Shown here: piece after piece, positions 6,001-14,426 of the stretch
Numbering within the stretch: position 1 is the stretch's first letter
Layout of the letters: every line of letters starts with the position of its first letter
Assembly (NCBI GenBank): GCA_045634365.1
Contig: JAZRAC010000051.1
Coordinates: 1 to 18,305 of the forward strand
Source: HGM04593 sp045634365
GTDB lineage: Bacteria; Bacteroidota; Bacteroidia; Bacteroidales; Bacteroidaceae
Reading direction: 5' to 3'
Length of the DNA stretch: 18,305 nt
The notes under the pieces: model-generated
Told to the model about the DNA's origin: nothing
Databases searched by the model: none
What the model saw: the letters and a program-made list of their open reading frames with translations, nothing else
Position numbers and translations under genes: made by a program

Positions 6001-7116
6001 TTATAATTCGTTATACATGGATATATATAAATCCTGCAATTTCTTTGCTTCGGTTTTAATGTTGTAGTTCTTTTCGGTCAACAGGTTGTAATTGTTGTTG
6101 CGGCTCTCTTTCCTGTTAATGATTTCGTTTATCTTCCCGGCCCAAACATCGTCGCTCTCTTTAAGGTCAATGAATGTGGCTTTCTGTGAGAGTGCAACCT
6201 CGTCGGTTACAGCTGTGGAGAAGATGCAAGGCAGGTCGGCAGCCTGTGCTTCAATTCCCACAACAGGGAGTCCCTCCCAACGTGAAGGCAACAAGAAAAG
6301 GTCAAAGGCCTGGTACCATTCATTAGTATTGGAAACATTGCCAACATATATTATTTTGTCACAAATATTTAGTTTTTTAGCCTGTTTTTTCACTTCACCC
6401 ATTAGCTCGCCACTACCTAAAAGTGCCAATATTAGGTTTGGATTTATTTTACATGCTTTTGCAAAGATATTTAAAAGGAATTCGTGATTTTTTTGATATG
6501 AGAATCTTCCAACGTGCCCAATAACAACTTTGTCATTCAAGTTGTATTGATTACGTACTTTCTCTCTCTTTGTAGAATCAAAGATAAATCTCTCGACTTC
6601 AATAGCATTGGGTATGAACCTATACTTTCCTTTTTCCATAATATCTTTGCCCATATAATAGTAGCCGGCTTTTTTGCTACAAACAAAATGTCTGTTCATA
6701 TAAAATTTAAGCATGCTTTTGCAGAAAAACTTTAATGGGAATTTTAGGTCTAATGCTAATGAAGCACCATGCGCGTGGTATATGCGTATGGGTATGTTGT
6801 ATTTTTTTGCTGCGTAAAGGGAATATACACCAAAGGGACCATTATGTGATTCGAGAATACGATAATTGGGATGAGTCGCAAATAGGTTTTTCATATATTT
6901 GAGGTACTTGGCTATTTTCAAAGGGTTCAGTCCCGGAGTTCTGTAAATGCGACCGCCAAGCCTTTCTATTTCTTCGTCGTATGCCCCTTTGTTGTAGCTG
7001 TGACACAAGAAATCGAACTGGATTTTATCCCTATCCATATGCCTATAATAGTTCATAAGCATTGTCTCTATTCCGCCACGGCTCATATAACTAATCGAAT
7101 GGAGTATCCTAATCAT
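6001..7116 (-). CDS. GT4 glycosyltransferase, EpsF-like (371 aa)
   Basis: Soluble GT-B glycosyltransferase for a repeat-unit sugar. RILHSISYMSRGGIETMLM (3-21) is the N-domain loop with the GG pair that contacts the donor and acceptor. ESHNGPFGVYSLYAAK and RIYHAHGAS follow. The C-domain has GHVGRFSYQKN (200-210), then PSRWEGLPVVGIEAQA (277-292) holding the EX7E signature (E281, E289). This architecture matches EpsF/CapM-type enzymes; donor and acceptor cannot be read from sequence. There is a 19-base spacer to the pyruvyl transferase-family gene and a 54-base spacer before it. Confidence 0.87.
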   Translation of the reverse strand: MIRILHSISYMSRGGIETMLMNYYRHMDRDKIQFDFLCHSYNKGAYDEEIERLGGRIYRTPGLNPLKIAKYLKYMKNLFATHPNYRILESHNGPFGVYSLYAAKKYNIPIRIYHAHGASLALDLKFPLKFFCKSMLKFYMNRHFVCSKKAGYYYMGKDIMEKGKYRFIPNAIEVERFIFDSTKREKVRNQYNLNDKVVIGHVGRFSYQKNHEFLLNIFAKACKINPNLILALLGSGELMGEVKKQAKKLNICDKIIYVGNVSNTNEWYQAFDLFLLPSRWEGLPVVGIEAQAADLPCIFSTAVTDEVALSQKATFIDLKESDDVWAGKINEIINRKESRNNNYNLLTEKNYNIKTEAKKLQDLYISMYNEL

Positions 7117-7170
7117 AATGTATCGTCTTTATTTATAAAATACTTGTGTCTGTTATTTAGCAAAAGAGGT

Positions 7171-7668
7171 TTATTCTGTTGGCAAACCCTCCATCTCTCT
7201 TTTCTTAATGAAGACACAGGGGTTTCCTCCCCATATTTCACCTTCGGGTATGTCTTTTGTTACGACCGAACCTGCTCCAACAATTGAATTAGGGCCAATG
7301 GTGACGGAATTACAGATTATGGTACGTGCCCCGATAAAACTATGATGCTTTATGGTAACAGGCCCGCGTCTAAACCACGGCTCGTTACCTTTGAAAAAAT
7401 TATTGCTACGCAAATGATGTGTCATAATTATGCAATCCATATTTATGCGTACACACTTGCCAAGATGGATATCTTCGGGATATATACTATCTAATTTTGT
7501 TCCGTGTCCAATGAAGCCTCCGCCTAATTCTCCTCCCAATGTTACATCTACACCGGCTAATCGCATTAATCTAAAACGTAGGGTTCCTCGCATTGGTAAA
7601 ACGGGTAGTAGTTTTATCCAAAACATTCTTACAATTCTTTTTAAAGGATATAATTTTGAAAATTTCAT
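7171..7668 (-). CDS. O-acetyltransferase, left-handed beta-helix, NodL/WbbJ/LacA-like (165 aa)
   Basis: Transfers an acetyl group from acetyl-CoA to a sugar hydroxyl. Hexapeptide repeats run from about residue 47 to 140 (for example IGHGTKLDS, IYPEDIHLGKC, VTIKHHSFIGARTIICN, VTIGPNSIVGAGSVVTK), and the trimer-closing GNPC is at 148-151. H84 or H85 in IIMTHHLRS sits where the catalytic histidine of this family is expected. The N-terminal 40 residues are basic and hydrophobic (RIVRMFWIKLLPVLPMRG), which may help membrane association. The length fits small capsule O-acetyltransferases. It is preceded by a 67-base A/T-rich spacer. Target sugar unknown. Confidence 0.85.
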   Translation of the reverse strand: MKFSKLYPLKRIVRMFWIKLLPVLPMRGTLRFRLMRLAGVDVTLGGELGGGFIGHGTKLDSIYPEDIHLGKCVRINMDCIIMTHHLRSNNFFKGNEPWFRRGPVTIKHHSFIGARTIICNSVTIGPNSIVGAGSVVTKDIPEGEIWGGNPCVFIKKREMEGLPTE

Positions 7669-7735
7669 ATATAAGTTTAAATTATTATTATCATTAGTAG
7701 TATATTTATTCTTATTCTTAAAGTGTCTGTCAAAA

Positions 7736-8806
7736 TTATTTAGGCCTATAAAAGTTGTTTTTTAATATAGGCTTCAAATATTTATTTACAATATTTTCCC
7801 ATTTATATTCTAATAATGAATTACGGATAATATTAGAATCTAAATTGGGGGTATTAAGTACTATATATTCAATGCTTTCGGCAAATGATTCGGGTGTGTC
7901 GTCTATAAGAATTCCGTTTTTATCAGTAATGACATCTTTGTTGCAGTGTGTTTTTGTTGCAATTGTAAATAGTCCTGAAAATATATACTCAAAAGTCTTT
8001 GTAACAGGTTGGTGCTCATAGTATTCTGTTACAGGGACAAAAGAGACCCCAATATTGCACTTGTCGAGAAAAGGTTTAAGTTCTTCGTGTTGAATGTAGC
8101 CGTGCAGTGTTATATATTCTTCCAAATTTAATTTTTTAACAAGTTCTTTTAATTCTATAAGTACATTTCCGGAGCTATCCCCGATAATGTCATAATGAAT
8201 CTTTAAGGAGGTGTTCTTCTTTAAGGCAAGATGCAACCCTATTATTGTTTTATGAATATCGCGATTAAATAATGTTCCTACATACAACATACGGATGTTG
8301 TCGAAACTTTTATTTGTAGTAGAGACTGTATCAGCACCAAGTGGAAGTATTGCCGATTTTTCTTTTGGTATATTTATTTTCTCTCTTGTACCTTCAGAAA
8401 TAATAGTTATAAAATCATATAATTGTGTAGCCTTTTTAATTAAACAATCTTCCCTTTTTCTTATCTCTTCATTGCTGTTAACATTAAGTGTTCTTATATC
8501 AAGAATCATTCTTCTCCAAGGAAAGCTCCATTTTAGTATACGGCATTCCTTAAAATAACAAACAAGAACGATTCCTTTGAAGAATAGAATGTGCCATAGG
8601 CTGGTTAGTACGTATCTTAAACCTCTGATGCTGCGGCTTCCAGCATTGGATACATAGTGTACTTTAATCCCGTCCATTTTAATTTGGGGCTTTCCTTTAA
8701 ATGTGATTACCTCTATTGCATATTCATCGCGCAGATATTTACACCACTTGTAGATATCGGTGTGGTAACCGAACTGTCCTCTGGATATTATAAGTAGTTT
8801 TTGCAT
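7736..8806 (-). CDS. GT4-type glycosyltransferase (356 aa)
   Basis: GT-B fold enzyme for one linkage of the repeat unit. The N-domain starts KLLIISRGQFGYHTDIYKWC and contains RMILDIRTLNVNSNEE and ITIISEGTREK. The C-domain shows MLYVGTLFNRDI (about 173-184), DIIGDSSG, LHGYIQHEELKPFL, and the donor-site block TKTFEYIFSGLFTIATKT (269-286). That block is a looser version of the EX7E motif (E272 remains; the second Glu is not obvious), so the donor pocket differs from the two other GT4 enzymes here. It is markedly A/T-rich compared with rfbB, as are its neighbours. The next gene upstream, wzy, ends 11 bases before it. Confidence 0.8.
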   Translation of the reverse strand: MQKLLIISRGQFGYHTDIYKWCKYLRDEYAIEVITFKGKPQIKMDGIKVHYVSNAGSRSIRGLRYVLTSLWHILFFKGIVLVCYFKECRILKWSFPWRRMILDIRTLNVNSNEEIRKREDCLIKKATQLYDFITIISEGTREKINIPKEKSAILPLGADTVSTTNKSFDNIRMLYVGTLFNRDIHKTIIGLHLALKKNTSLKIHYDIIGDSSGNVLIELKELVKKLNLEEYITLHGYIQHEELKPFLDKCNIGVSFVPVTEYYEHQPVTKTFEYIFSGLFTIATKTHCNKDVITDKNGILIDDTPESFAESIEYIVLNTPNLDSNIIRNSLLEYKWENIVNKYLKPILKNNFYRPK

Positions 8807-8817
8807 ATATTTTGTAA

Positions 8818-9993
8818 TTATAAATCAAATTTATAAAGCATAGGTTCGTTTATTCCTTTACTGGAAATATCGGAATAGATACTCCATAATGTTTGTATGG
8901 TTAAAAGGGCAATAGTTATAAATAACATATCTACTTTTTTGTATTTCCAAAGGTAGAATATAAGGTATGATATTATTATAGGTGTGAAACACATGAAGTA
9001 GTATAAGAGTCGATGTATAGTAAAGTTGTTATAGAATATAAGGCTCAAACATATACCGATAAAGAATAGTAGATACATTATATTGAAGAATCTGCTTTTG
9101 TACAATTGATACATCTTGCCGCTGTATATGATTGTGATACCGAATACGACATATCGCAGTATCATTCTAAAACCGAATGTATATTCTGTTGCTTCGGTAT
9201 TCGTGTATGATGTAATCTCAGTTTCGCTGTATCCGGCTTCGCTGGCAAAAATTATTAGACTTTCCGAAAAGATATTGTCAAACTTGTTCATTAATAGGAA
9301 ACTGATACCTAAAATTACAAGTTGAAGATATTTGTTTAATTTAATATCTTTACACAGGTAAGCAAAGACGCCTAATGGCAGCAATAGCAATGCGCTACGG
9401 TGCATCGTGCTTGCCAACAAGGTGCCGGCAATGAAATAGTACCATTTCCTGTTCAACAGCCAAGGAATCATTGCTACAAAGGCACAGGCTGCAATGTTTT
9501 GTCGTACTCCGTTCATCAATGACCAATAGTGCCCGGTTATCATTATTGTAAGGCCTAAGAAAATAAGTGCGTGCCTCTCTTTTGCCAGTGCTATGTAGTA
9601 TAAACCTATTTCAAGGAATGCAAGGATAAAGAATAGTAAATAATGGCTGTGGGTTATTGAGTATGTTATTTTTGATAGTAATATATATAGAAACTCTATT
9701 TCTGTTTTTCTATTACTTTCTCCTATTTGATTTATACTGTAGAAGATATTTTTATAACTTTCGCAATCGACACCTACACGGAACCGGACAGCTGCAAAAA
9801 AGCAGAAAATAAATATGGGTATTACAAAGTAACTTTTGGTAAAGAGCGACATAAATGAGATTTTCTTGTTCGCCAACTTGTCTATATTACCAAACCCTTG
9901 TGGGTATTGTACTTTGTAGGCAATTTTACCAAAATAGGTCATTACCCAGATGATAAGTCCGTAAACTATTATACTTTGTATGATAATTTCCAT
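8818..9993 (-). CDS. wzy: EpsG-family O-antigen/capsule polymerase (Wzy, 391 aa)
   Basis: Multispanning inner-membrane protein that would join repeat units on the periplasmic side. Long hydrophobic segments run throughout (for example 3-20, 56-70, 118-136, 142-153, 163-180, 186-210, and several to the C-terminus). Three motifs mark the EpsG family: RFRVGVDCESYKNIF (70-84), NGVRQNIAACAF (161-172) and MHRSALLLLPL (197-207); the Arg and His residues are the conserved polar ones. The coding strand is one of the most A/T-rich parts of the window (positions 9661-9720 contain 12 G+C in 60). Wzy is usually the least conserved gene of a locus, so it defines the serotype. It is preceded by a 117-base gene-free stretch. 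Confidence 0.87.
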   Translation of the reverse strand: MEIIIQSIIVYGLIIWVMTYFGKIAYKVQYPQGFGNIDKLANKKISFMSLFTKSYFVIPIFIFCFFAAVRFRVGVDCESYKNIFYSINQIGESNRKTEIEFLYILLSKITYSITHSHYLLFFILAFLEIGLYYIALAKERHALIFLGLTIMITGHYWSLMNGVRQNIAACAFVAMIPWLLNRKWYYFIAGTLLASTMHRSALLLLPLGVFAYLCKDIKLNKYLQLVILGISFLLMNKFDNIFSESLIIFASEAGYSETEITSYTNTEATEYTFGFRMILRYVVFGITIIYSGKMYQLYKSRFFNIMYLLFFIGICLSLIFYNNFTIHRLLYYFMCFTPIIISYLIFYLWKYKKVDMLFITIALLTIQTLWSIYSDISSKGINEPMLYKFDL

Positions 9994-10110
9994 ATATTAA
10001 ATTTGAAAATGTCTTTCTTACTTTTGTAGAATTATTGTATAATAAATTCGTAAGTAATAGTTTTTGTGAGATAGAGTATTAGATTTTTTTATAAATAGTT
10101 TCTAATGTAC

Positions 10111-11043
10111 TTAGTATCTTCTTTGTATAGCTGCCATTATTGCTTTTAAGGTTCCCCCGATTGATATCTTTAATGATTCTTTCAAATATCTAAACTCAAT
10201 CTTATCGTTCTTATCTGCAATAGAATGCAAGAATAGGCTAATATATACGCTTTGACAATAGAAACAGGACACCTTCTTATATTGCTTGCCAAATACCTTG
10301 TGTATTTCATAAGTGTGTTTGGCGTAGCGCTCTTTAAACTCTTTTTTACCTCTTGTGAGTATTGTTAAGCCACCGGCGTGCCTGCGGTAAATGCTGAAAA
10401 TTTCATTCATTCCACGCAACTTACCATAATGTGCACAAGTTAGTATAAGGGTAATGTCGCCGAATACAAAGTTCTTGTTCTCTTGTATCTCCTTATATAG
10501 CTCGCTCTGGTAGATATCTCTCCTGCACATAATAGTACTGGTTGCTACTAACCATTCTTTATACACTTCGAGCCCGGTGTAATCTCTATTTTCAATCTCT
10601 TTGAAAGGGCGTATTTCCTCATTAGAGTTTTCTATTTTTTCTGATGCCATTGCAAAGCACATTGTGTATTCTGGATTTTCTTCTAAAAAATCTACTTGCT
10701 TCTGCAATTTTAACGGGTCGATCCAGTAGTCGTCGCCTTCGCACATTGCAACGTATTTCCCTCTTGTGTGTGCATTCATAATGCGCCTAATGGCACCATT
10801 ACGCTTTGAATATTGGTTTTCTGTCTGATATATGGGTTTTATTATTTCAGGGTATTTCTCGGCGTATTCACGTATAATTGCAGTGCTTCCGTCGGTTGAG
10901 GCATCGTCGTGCACGATTACCTCAAAACGAAAGTTTGTTTTCTGCATTACAAATCCATTAAGGCATTCTCGAAGGTAGGGGGCGTGATTATATACCAAGC
11001 ATCTAATGGTTACCATTAGTTCGCCTTGTTTGCTGCAAGTCAT
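10111..11043 (-). CDS. GT2 glycosyltransferase (310 aa)
   Basis: GT-A fold family 2 enzyme. VTIRCLVYNHAPYLRECLNG (11-30) is the N-terminal nucleotide-binding strand, VHDDASTDGS (44-53) carries the UDP/dTDP-binding acidic residues, and CEGDDYWIDPLKLQKQ (101-116) holds the DxD-equivalent. YRRHAGGLT near 225-233 matches the conserved C-terminal block of Bacteroides-type GT2 enzymes. Residues 1-10 (MTCSKQGELM) are weak and the second Met at 10 is an alternative start. The first ATG overlaps the CitE-like stop as ATGA, which argues for it and for translational coupling. The sugar transferred is unknown. Confidence 0.87.
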   Translation of the reverse strand: MTCSKQGELMVTIRCLVYNHAPYLRECLNGFVMQKTNFRFEVIVHDDASTDGSTAIIREYAEKYPEIIKPIYQTENQYSKRNGAIRRIMNAHTRGKYVAMCEGDDYWIDPLKLQKQVDFLEENPEYTMCFAMASEKIENSNEEIRPFKEIENRDYTGLEVYKEWLVATSTIMCRRDIYQSELYKEIQENKNFVFGDITLILTCAHYGKLRGMNEIFSIYRRHAGGLTILTRGKKEFKERYAKHTYEIHKVFGKQYKKVSCFYCQSVYISLFLHSIADKNDKIEFRYLKESLKISIGGTLKAIMAAIQRRY

Positions 11044-11927
11044 AGCTTCCTTTTATTTATAATATTTTGTTTCTCAATAATATTATTTGCCATTTTAAGC
11101 ATAGGAGGGCCAATAAATTTATTATCTTTTACTGCAACTCCTTTACCTTCTCTAACGGCTTCTTCGGCAAGTTGTACCATTTCTTCGGCCCAAGCAACCT
11201 CTTCTTGCGATGGTGAAAAATATTGGTTTACCAATGGCAGTTCCTTGGGATTTAACACAAACATTCCTTCAAATCCCATTTGTTTGACAACTTTAAGATT
11301 TTTTTCAAGGTCGTCGAGGTCGTGTACTTTTATGTGGGGTGTGTCGATGGGGATTACTCCACAGGCGCGTGCACCGTTGGCTATCATATTGCGAGCAAAG
11401 AAAATGCTCTGTCCTGCATCGTCGTGTTTGCCTTTTAAGTCGGTAACATAATCTTCGCATCCAAAACCAACGGCTATTACTCGTGTGCAGGCTTTGCAGA
11501 TTTCTTGTATGTTCATTACTGCACCTGTTGTTTCAATTAGTGGAATTATTTTGAAAGTGCCGACGGGGATTCCTTTCTCATATTCTATGGTTTCGAGCAA
11601 CTTGCCAAAGAAATAAATATCTTCGCCTTTTGTTGCTTTGGGATAAATGAAGCCTGTTACTCCATCAATTGTCAGCTGGTATGCGTCGCGAAGCAGTTCG
11701 CCACTTTCACGGTCGTTAACACGGCAGAATATGAGCTTGCCGTTAAGGTCTTCTCGCTTGACGAATTCTTTTATGTTCTCGCGAGCAACTTGTTTGTCGT
11801 TTGCCGGTACCGAGTCTTCAATATCAAGGATTATGGCGTCGGCATCGCGTTTAACAGAGCTGTCGAGTAATTTTTGATTGTGCGCGGGAACGAACATCAT
11901 ACTGCGCAAAAGATATACCTTTTCCAT
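11040..11927 (-). CDS. CitE-like beta-hydroxyacyl-CoA lyase (HpcH/HpaI aldolase superfamily, 295 aa)
   Basis: Mg-dependent TIM-barrel enzyme that cleaves or forms beta-hydroxyacyl-CoA thioesters such as malyl-CoA or citramalyl-CoA. All key motifs are present: RSMMFVPAHNQKLL (8-21), LDIEDSVP (34-41), CRVND (68-72, the substrate Arg being R69), PLIETTGAV (129-137, metal ligand E132), GCEDYVTDL (156-164, metal ligand D159), FVLNPKEL (223-230, HP replaced by NP) and the tail GKGVAVKDNKFIGPPMLKMA (261-280). It is not part of a citrate lyase operon (no citD, citF or citX). It starts one base after the MaoC gene stop and overlaps the GT2 start by 4 bases. The chemistry therefore seems to serve sugar modification, which is inference. 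Confidence 0.85.
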   Translation of the reverse strand: MEKVYLLRSMMFVPAHNQKLLDSSVKRDADAIILDIEDSVPANDKQVARENIKEFVKREDLNGKLIFCRVNDRESGELLRDAYQLTIDGVTGFIYPKATKGEDIYFFGKLLETIEYEKGIPVGTFKIIPLIETTGAVMNIQEICKACTRVIAVGFGCEDYVTDLKGKHDDAGQSIFFARNMIANGARACGVIPIDTPHIKVHDLDDLEKNLKVVKQMGFEGMFVLNPKELPLVNQYFSPSQEEVAWAEEMVQLAEEAVREGKGVAVKDNKFIGPPMLKMANNIIEKQNIINKRKL

Positions 11928-11928
11928 A

Positions 11929-12393
11929 TTATTCTTTATTCATTTTTTTTACAAGAACTTTGCGGCGGAAGGATAGAACATCTACACCATCTTGGTTATA
12001 TGCGATTGATTCAACATAGATGATGCCCCTGTCGTTTTTGGTCTTGGATTCACGTTTGTCGAGAATTTTAGTTCTCACATATATTGTGTCGTTTATGAAG
12101 ACAGGGTTCAGGTGTTTTATATCTTCGTATCCTAAATTTGCGATTGCTTTTCCGCTTATATCGGGCACGGTGATGCCTGCTGCGAGCGAGAATACAAGTG
12201 TACCCACGACAAGAATTTTACCGTGCTGGTTTTTTGCGGCATAGTCTATGTTTGTGTGAACCGGGTGGTGGTTCATTGTTATGAGGCTGAAAAAGTTATT
12301 GTCACTTTCGAAGATTGTTTTTGAAAGTGAATGTTTAATTTCTGCACCAACTACGAAATCCTCGTAGTATAGTCCTAATACTGATTGATTCAT
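11929..12393 (-). CDS. MaoC-fold enoyl-CoA hydratase / hydroxyacyl-CoA dehydratase (154 aa)
   Basis: Single hot-dog domain. GLYYEDFVVGAEIKHSLSKT (7-26) is the N-terminal strand, and FSLITMNHHPVHTNIDYA (35-52) is the catalytic segment. H46 is the expected catalytic His; the usual Asp of the GDxNPxH form is Asn (N41). ANLGYEDIKHLNPVF (85-99) and LDKRESKTKNDRGIIYVES (111-129) are typical of the hydratases that act beside CitE-like lyases, as in the M. tuberculosis Rv2499c/Rv2498c pair that acts on itaconyl/citramalyl-CoA type substrates (from memory). The CitE-like gene starts one base after the stop (TAATATG), so the two enzymes are almost certainly partners. Substrate here unknown. Confidence 0.83.
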   Translation of the reverse strand: MNQSVLGLYYEDFVVGAEIKHSLSKTIFESDNNFFSLITMNHHPVHTNIDYAAKNQHGKILVVGTLVFSLAAGITVPDISGKAIANLGYEDIKHLNPVFINDTIYVRTKILDKRESKTKNDRGIIYVESIAYNQDGVDVLSFRRKVLVKKMNKE

Positions 12394-12408
12394 AATTAAA
12401 AGTCTTAT

Positions 12409-13098
12409 TTATCTTTTATTCTTCGCAAATTGTAGTTTGCTTTCTATTTCTTCTTCTCCATATTGTTTCATTACGAAATTATCAGATGGAGTTACATATC
12501 GTGTGTAATCAGGAATGTTTCGTTTTACAGCGGTACATGCGCCAATGATGCATTTATTACCTATTGTTGTATCATCAAAAATTGTTGAATTAATTCCAAT
12601 AAAACATTGTTCTCCAATAGAACTACCTCCGCCAACTAATGAGCGCGCACCAAAGAAACAATGGGCTCCAATATTTGTGTTGGCTCCAATAAGGGTAAAT
12701 GCCATCATTTCTACATTGGCGTTAATTTTAGCATCGTTCTGTATTATAACATAATCGTGAATCCAACAGTTATCTCCAATGATATTACTTCTGATAATGG
12801 CAGTAGGGGATATGATATTTGCTAATTTATACCCCATTGATTTACAGTAATTGTATAGTTCCTTTCTATCTTTATTTAAGTTATTCCATAGAACAGCTAT
12901 AAATAGATAGAAATTATCACTTCCATATTCTGTGTTAATGTTTTCCAGAGTGTAGAGTGGTAATCCTAAGAAACTATCTTCTTTTTTATATTTTTCATTT
13001 ACTGCGAAGCCTACAATGTTATATAAATTATGCATTTTGACAAATTCATATACGTGCTTGGCGGTCTTGCTTGTTCCTACAATAATGAGATTATCCAT
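12409..13098 (-). CDS. PglD/NeuD-like acyltransferase with left-handed beta-helix (229 aa)
   Basis: Two-domain layout: an N-terminal Rossmann-like PglD_N domain (LIIVGTSKTAKHVYEFVK, 4-21), then hexapeptide repeats (about 95-195: IGDNCWIHDYVI, IGAHCFFGARSLVGG, IGEQCFIGINSTIFD, IGNKCIIGACTAVKR) and a short tail. Relatives acetylate UDP- or dTDP-amino sugars or sialic acid. The position that aligns by eye with the catalytic histidine of C. jejuni PglD (H125, in VIEHECVIG) is Ala139 here (TLIGANTNIG), so either another residue (H114, H146) or substrate-assisted catalysis is used. It lies between the ATP-grasp and MaoC genes. I infer N-acylation of the amino group made by the upstream aminotransferase, with a CoA-bound acyl group. 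Confidence 0.8.
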   Translation of the reverse strand: MDNLIIVGTSKTAKHVYEFVKMHNLYNIVGFAVNEKYKKEDSFLGLPLYTLENINTEYGSDNFYLFIAVLWNNLNKDRKELYNYCKSMGYKLANIISPTAIIRSNIIGDNCWIHDYVIIQNDAKINANVEMMAFTLIGANTNIGAHCFFGARSLVGGGSSIGEQCFIGINSTIFDDTTIGNKCIIGACTAVKRNIPDYTRYVTPSDNFVMKQYGEEEIESKLQFAKNKR

Positions 13099-13144
13099 AA
13101 TTGTGTCCTTGCTTAAATATTATTTGTATTGTTGTTCCGGCTTT

Positions 13145-14359
13145 TTATAGTATAACTTTTATTAAGTTATTATGGTTGTTACAGAAATGCTCCATTTGTT
13201 CAATGGTGTCGAAATGTAGAAAAATGATACCAAGCGCTTTTCCTGCTCCATCGAAATATTCAACAGTATCGCCTGCTTGTTTATAGATTACTTGGCGGTA
13301 AACAAAGTGCTCAATTGATTTGTCTATTTCAATGCCTTTGAACAAGCCTTCTTTATAACTATGTAATACATAGTGCATAAAACATCCATCTTTCTTAACA
13401 ATGGGTGATTTTACAATATCGGGCTCAATGCCCATTGCTGCTTGAATATTAGCTGTTATCAGGTCTATATCGAATGCATCGCTTAATTGTATGGGTATCA
13501 TATTGCCACCGGCACGAGGCCCTAGTTCCAAAAAGTGTACATTGTCCTCTTTGTCTAAAAGAATCTCGATATTCAATTCTCCGAATTTTACACCAAGTGC
13601 TGTTACAATTTTTTGTAACTCTTTGTGTAACTGTTCTGTTTGCTTTTCATTTAGGCCGCTTGGTAACTTCTTGCCAATTGGGATTAATGGGCTTTGTTCG
13701 ATATCTCTCAAACAGGACATTACGCCGTATAATACGATTTTTCCGTTCCATACAAATATGTCGCCACCTATTACATAGGGGAACCCTCTGGTGATAAATT
13801 CTTCAACAAGTAGTATTTTGTTGCGTGAGTAACTATCTGCCCAAGCTATTGCATCCTCCAATTCATCAAGGTTTTCCAGCTTGCTTACTCCTTTGCTTCC
13901 CGAAGAGTCGGTGGGCTTAACAATTATTGGGAATGAAAATGTTGATATGTTCGCTTTCAACTCTTCTAGTGAAATTTGGGGGTTGAAAGAGAAATGTTTT
14001 GGACAGGCGAATTTGTTTTCTGATAAAAAGGTGCGCCAATGGTTTTTCAATCCCAATATTTCGACGGCCTTGGATGGATTTGTGTTTAATCCCAGACGTT
14101 CTGCAACTATTGCAGCCGGCAGAGCGGCAGGATCGGAAGCGTAGGCAAGAATGCTGTTTATGCATTCTCTTTTTGCAGTGTCGTAGATGGCTTCTACGTC
14201 GGTGGTGCTTACTTGATAGAATTTATCTGCTTCATATTGTCCGGGATTATCGGGCAGATAGTCGCAAAGAATAGTATATAATCCTAATTCTTTTGCCTTT
14301 TTTATAGCAATGACTTGTTGGGCCGAACCCCCCAAGAGAAGTATTTTTTGTTTGTTCAT
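13145..14359 (-). CDS. ATP-grasp ligase of a polysaccharide locus (404 aa)
   Basis: Joins a carboxylate (as acyl phosphate) to an amine or another nucleophile. The N-terminal pre-ATP-grasp Rossmann part starts ILLLGGSAQQVIAIKKAKELG (quoted in parts: ILLLGGSAQQ, then IKKAKELG). The ATP-grasp core has IIVKPTDSSGSKGV (145-158, K148 and the Gly-rich loop), VEEFI (185-189), LNIEILL (262-268) and FLELGPRAGGNMIP (276-289, with E278, R282 and N286 as Mg/phosphate ligands). A C-terminal domain of about 100 residues follows. It is not PurK, DdlB or carbamoyl-phosphate synthase by context. It follows the aminotransferase gene after 108 gene-free bases and precedes the acyltransferase, so an amide or acyl-phosphate role in decorating an amino sugar is inferred. 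A CoA-ligase role is a less likely alternative. Confidence 0.83.
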   Translation of the reverse strand: MNKQKILLLGGSAQQVIAIKKAKELGLYTILCDYLPDNPGQYEADKFYQVSTTDVEAIYDTAKRECINSILAYASDPAALPAAIVAERLGLNTNPSKAVEILGLKNHWRTFLSENKFACPKHFSFNPQISLEELKANISTFSFPIIVKPTDSSGSKGVSKLENLDELEDAIAWADSYSRNKILLVEEFITRGFPYVIGGDIFVWNGKIVLYGVMSCLRDIEQSPLIPIGKKLPSGLNEKQTEQLHKELQKIVTALGVKFGELNIEILLDKEDNVHFLELGPRAGGNMIPIQLSDAFDIDLITANIQAAMGIEPDIVKSPIVKKDGCFMHYVLHSYKEGLFKGIEIDKSIEHFVYRQVIYKQAGDTVEYFDGAGKALGIIFLHFDTIEQMEHFCNNHNNLIKVIL

Positions 14360-14426
14360 AAAATGATATTTTTTGATAGAATACCTATAAAATACTATTA
14401 TGTGTCGAAGAAAATATAAGAGGTAG

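Noticed and set aside
7731..7738. TAATTTTG on the - strand, a full match to the Bacteroides -7 consensus
   Set aside because: No TTTG-like -33 element lies at the proper distance upstream (nearest candidate is about 36 bases away), and an 8-base A/T-rich match is expected by chance.
11040..11927. Citrate lyase beta subunit of citrate fermentation
   Set aside because: No citD, citF, citC, citG or citX neighbours; the MaoC partner and glycan context point to a stand-alone CitE-like enzyme.
13917..14165. 82-codon frame on the - strand inside the ATP-grasp gene
   Set aside because: It lies wholly inside the ATP-grasp gene in a different frame; the ATP-grasp motifs confirm the larger frame.
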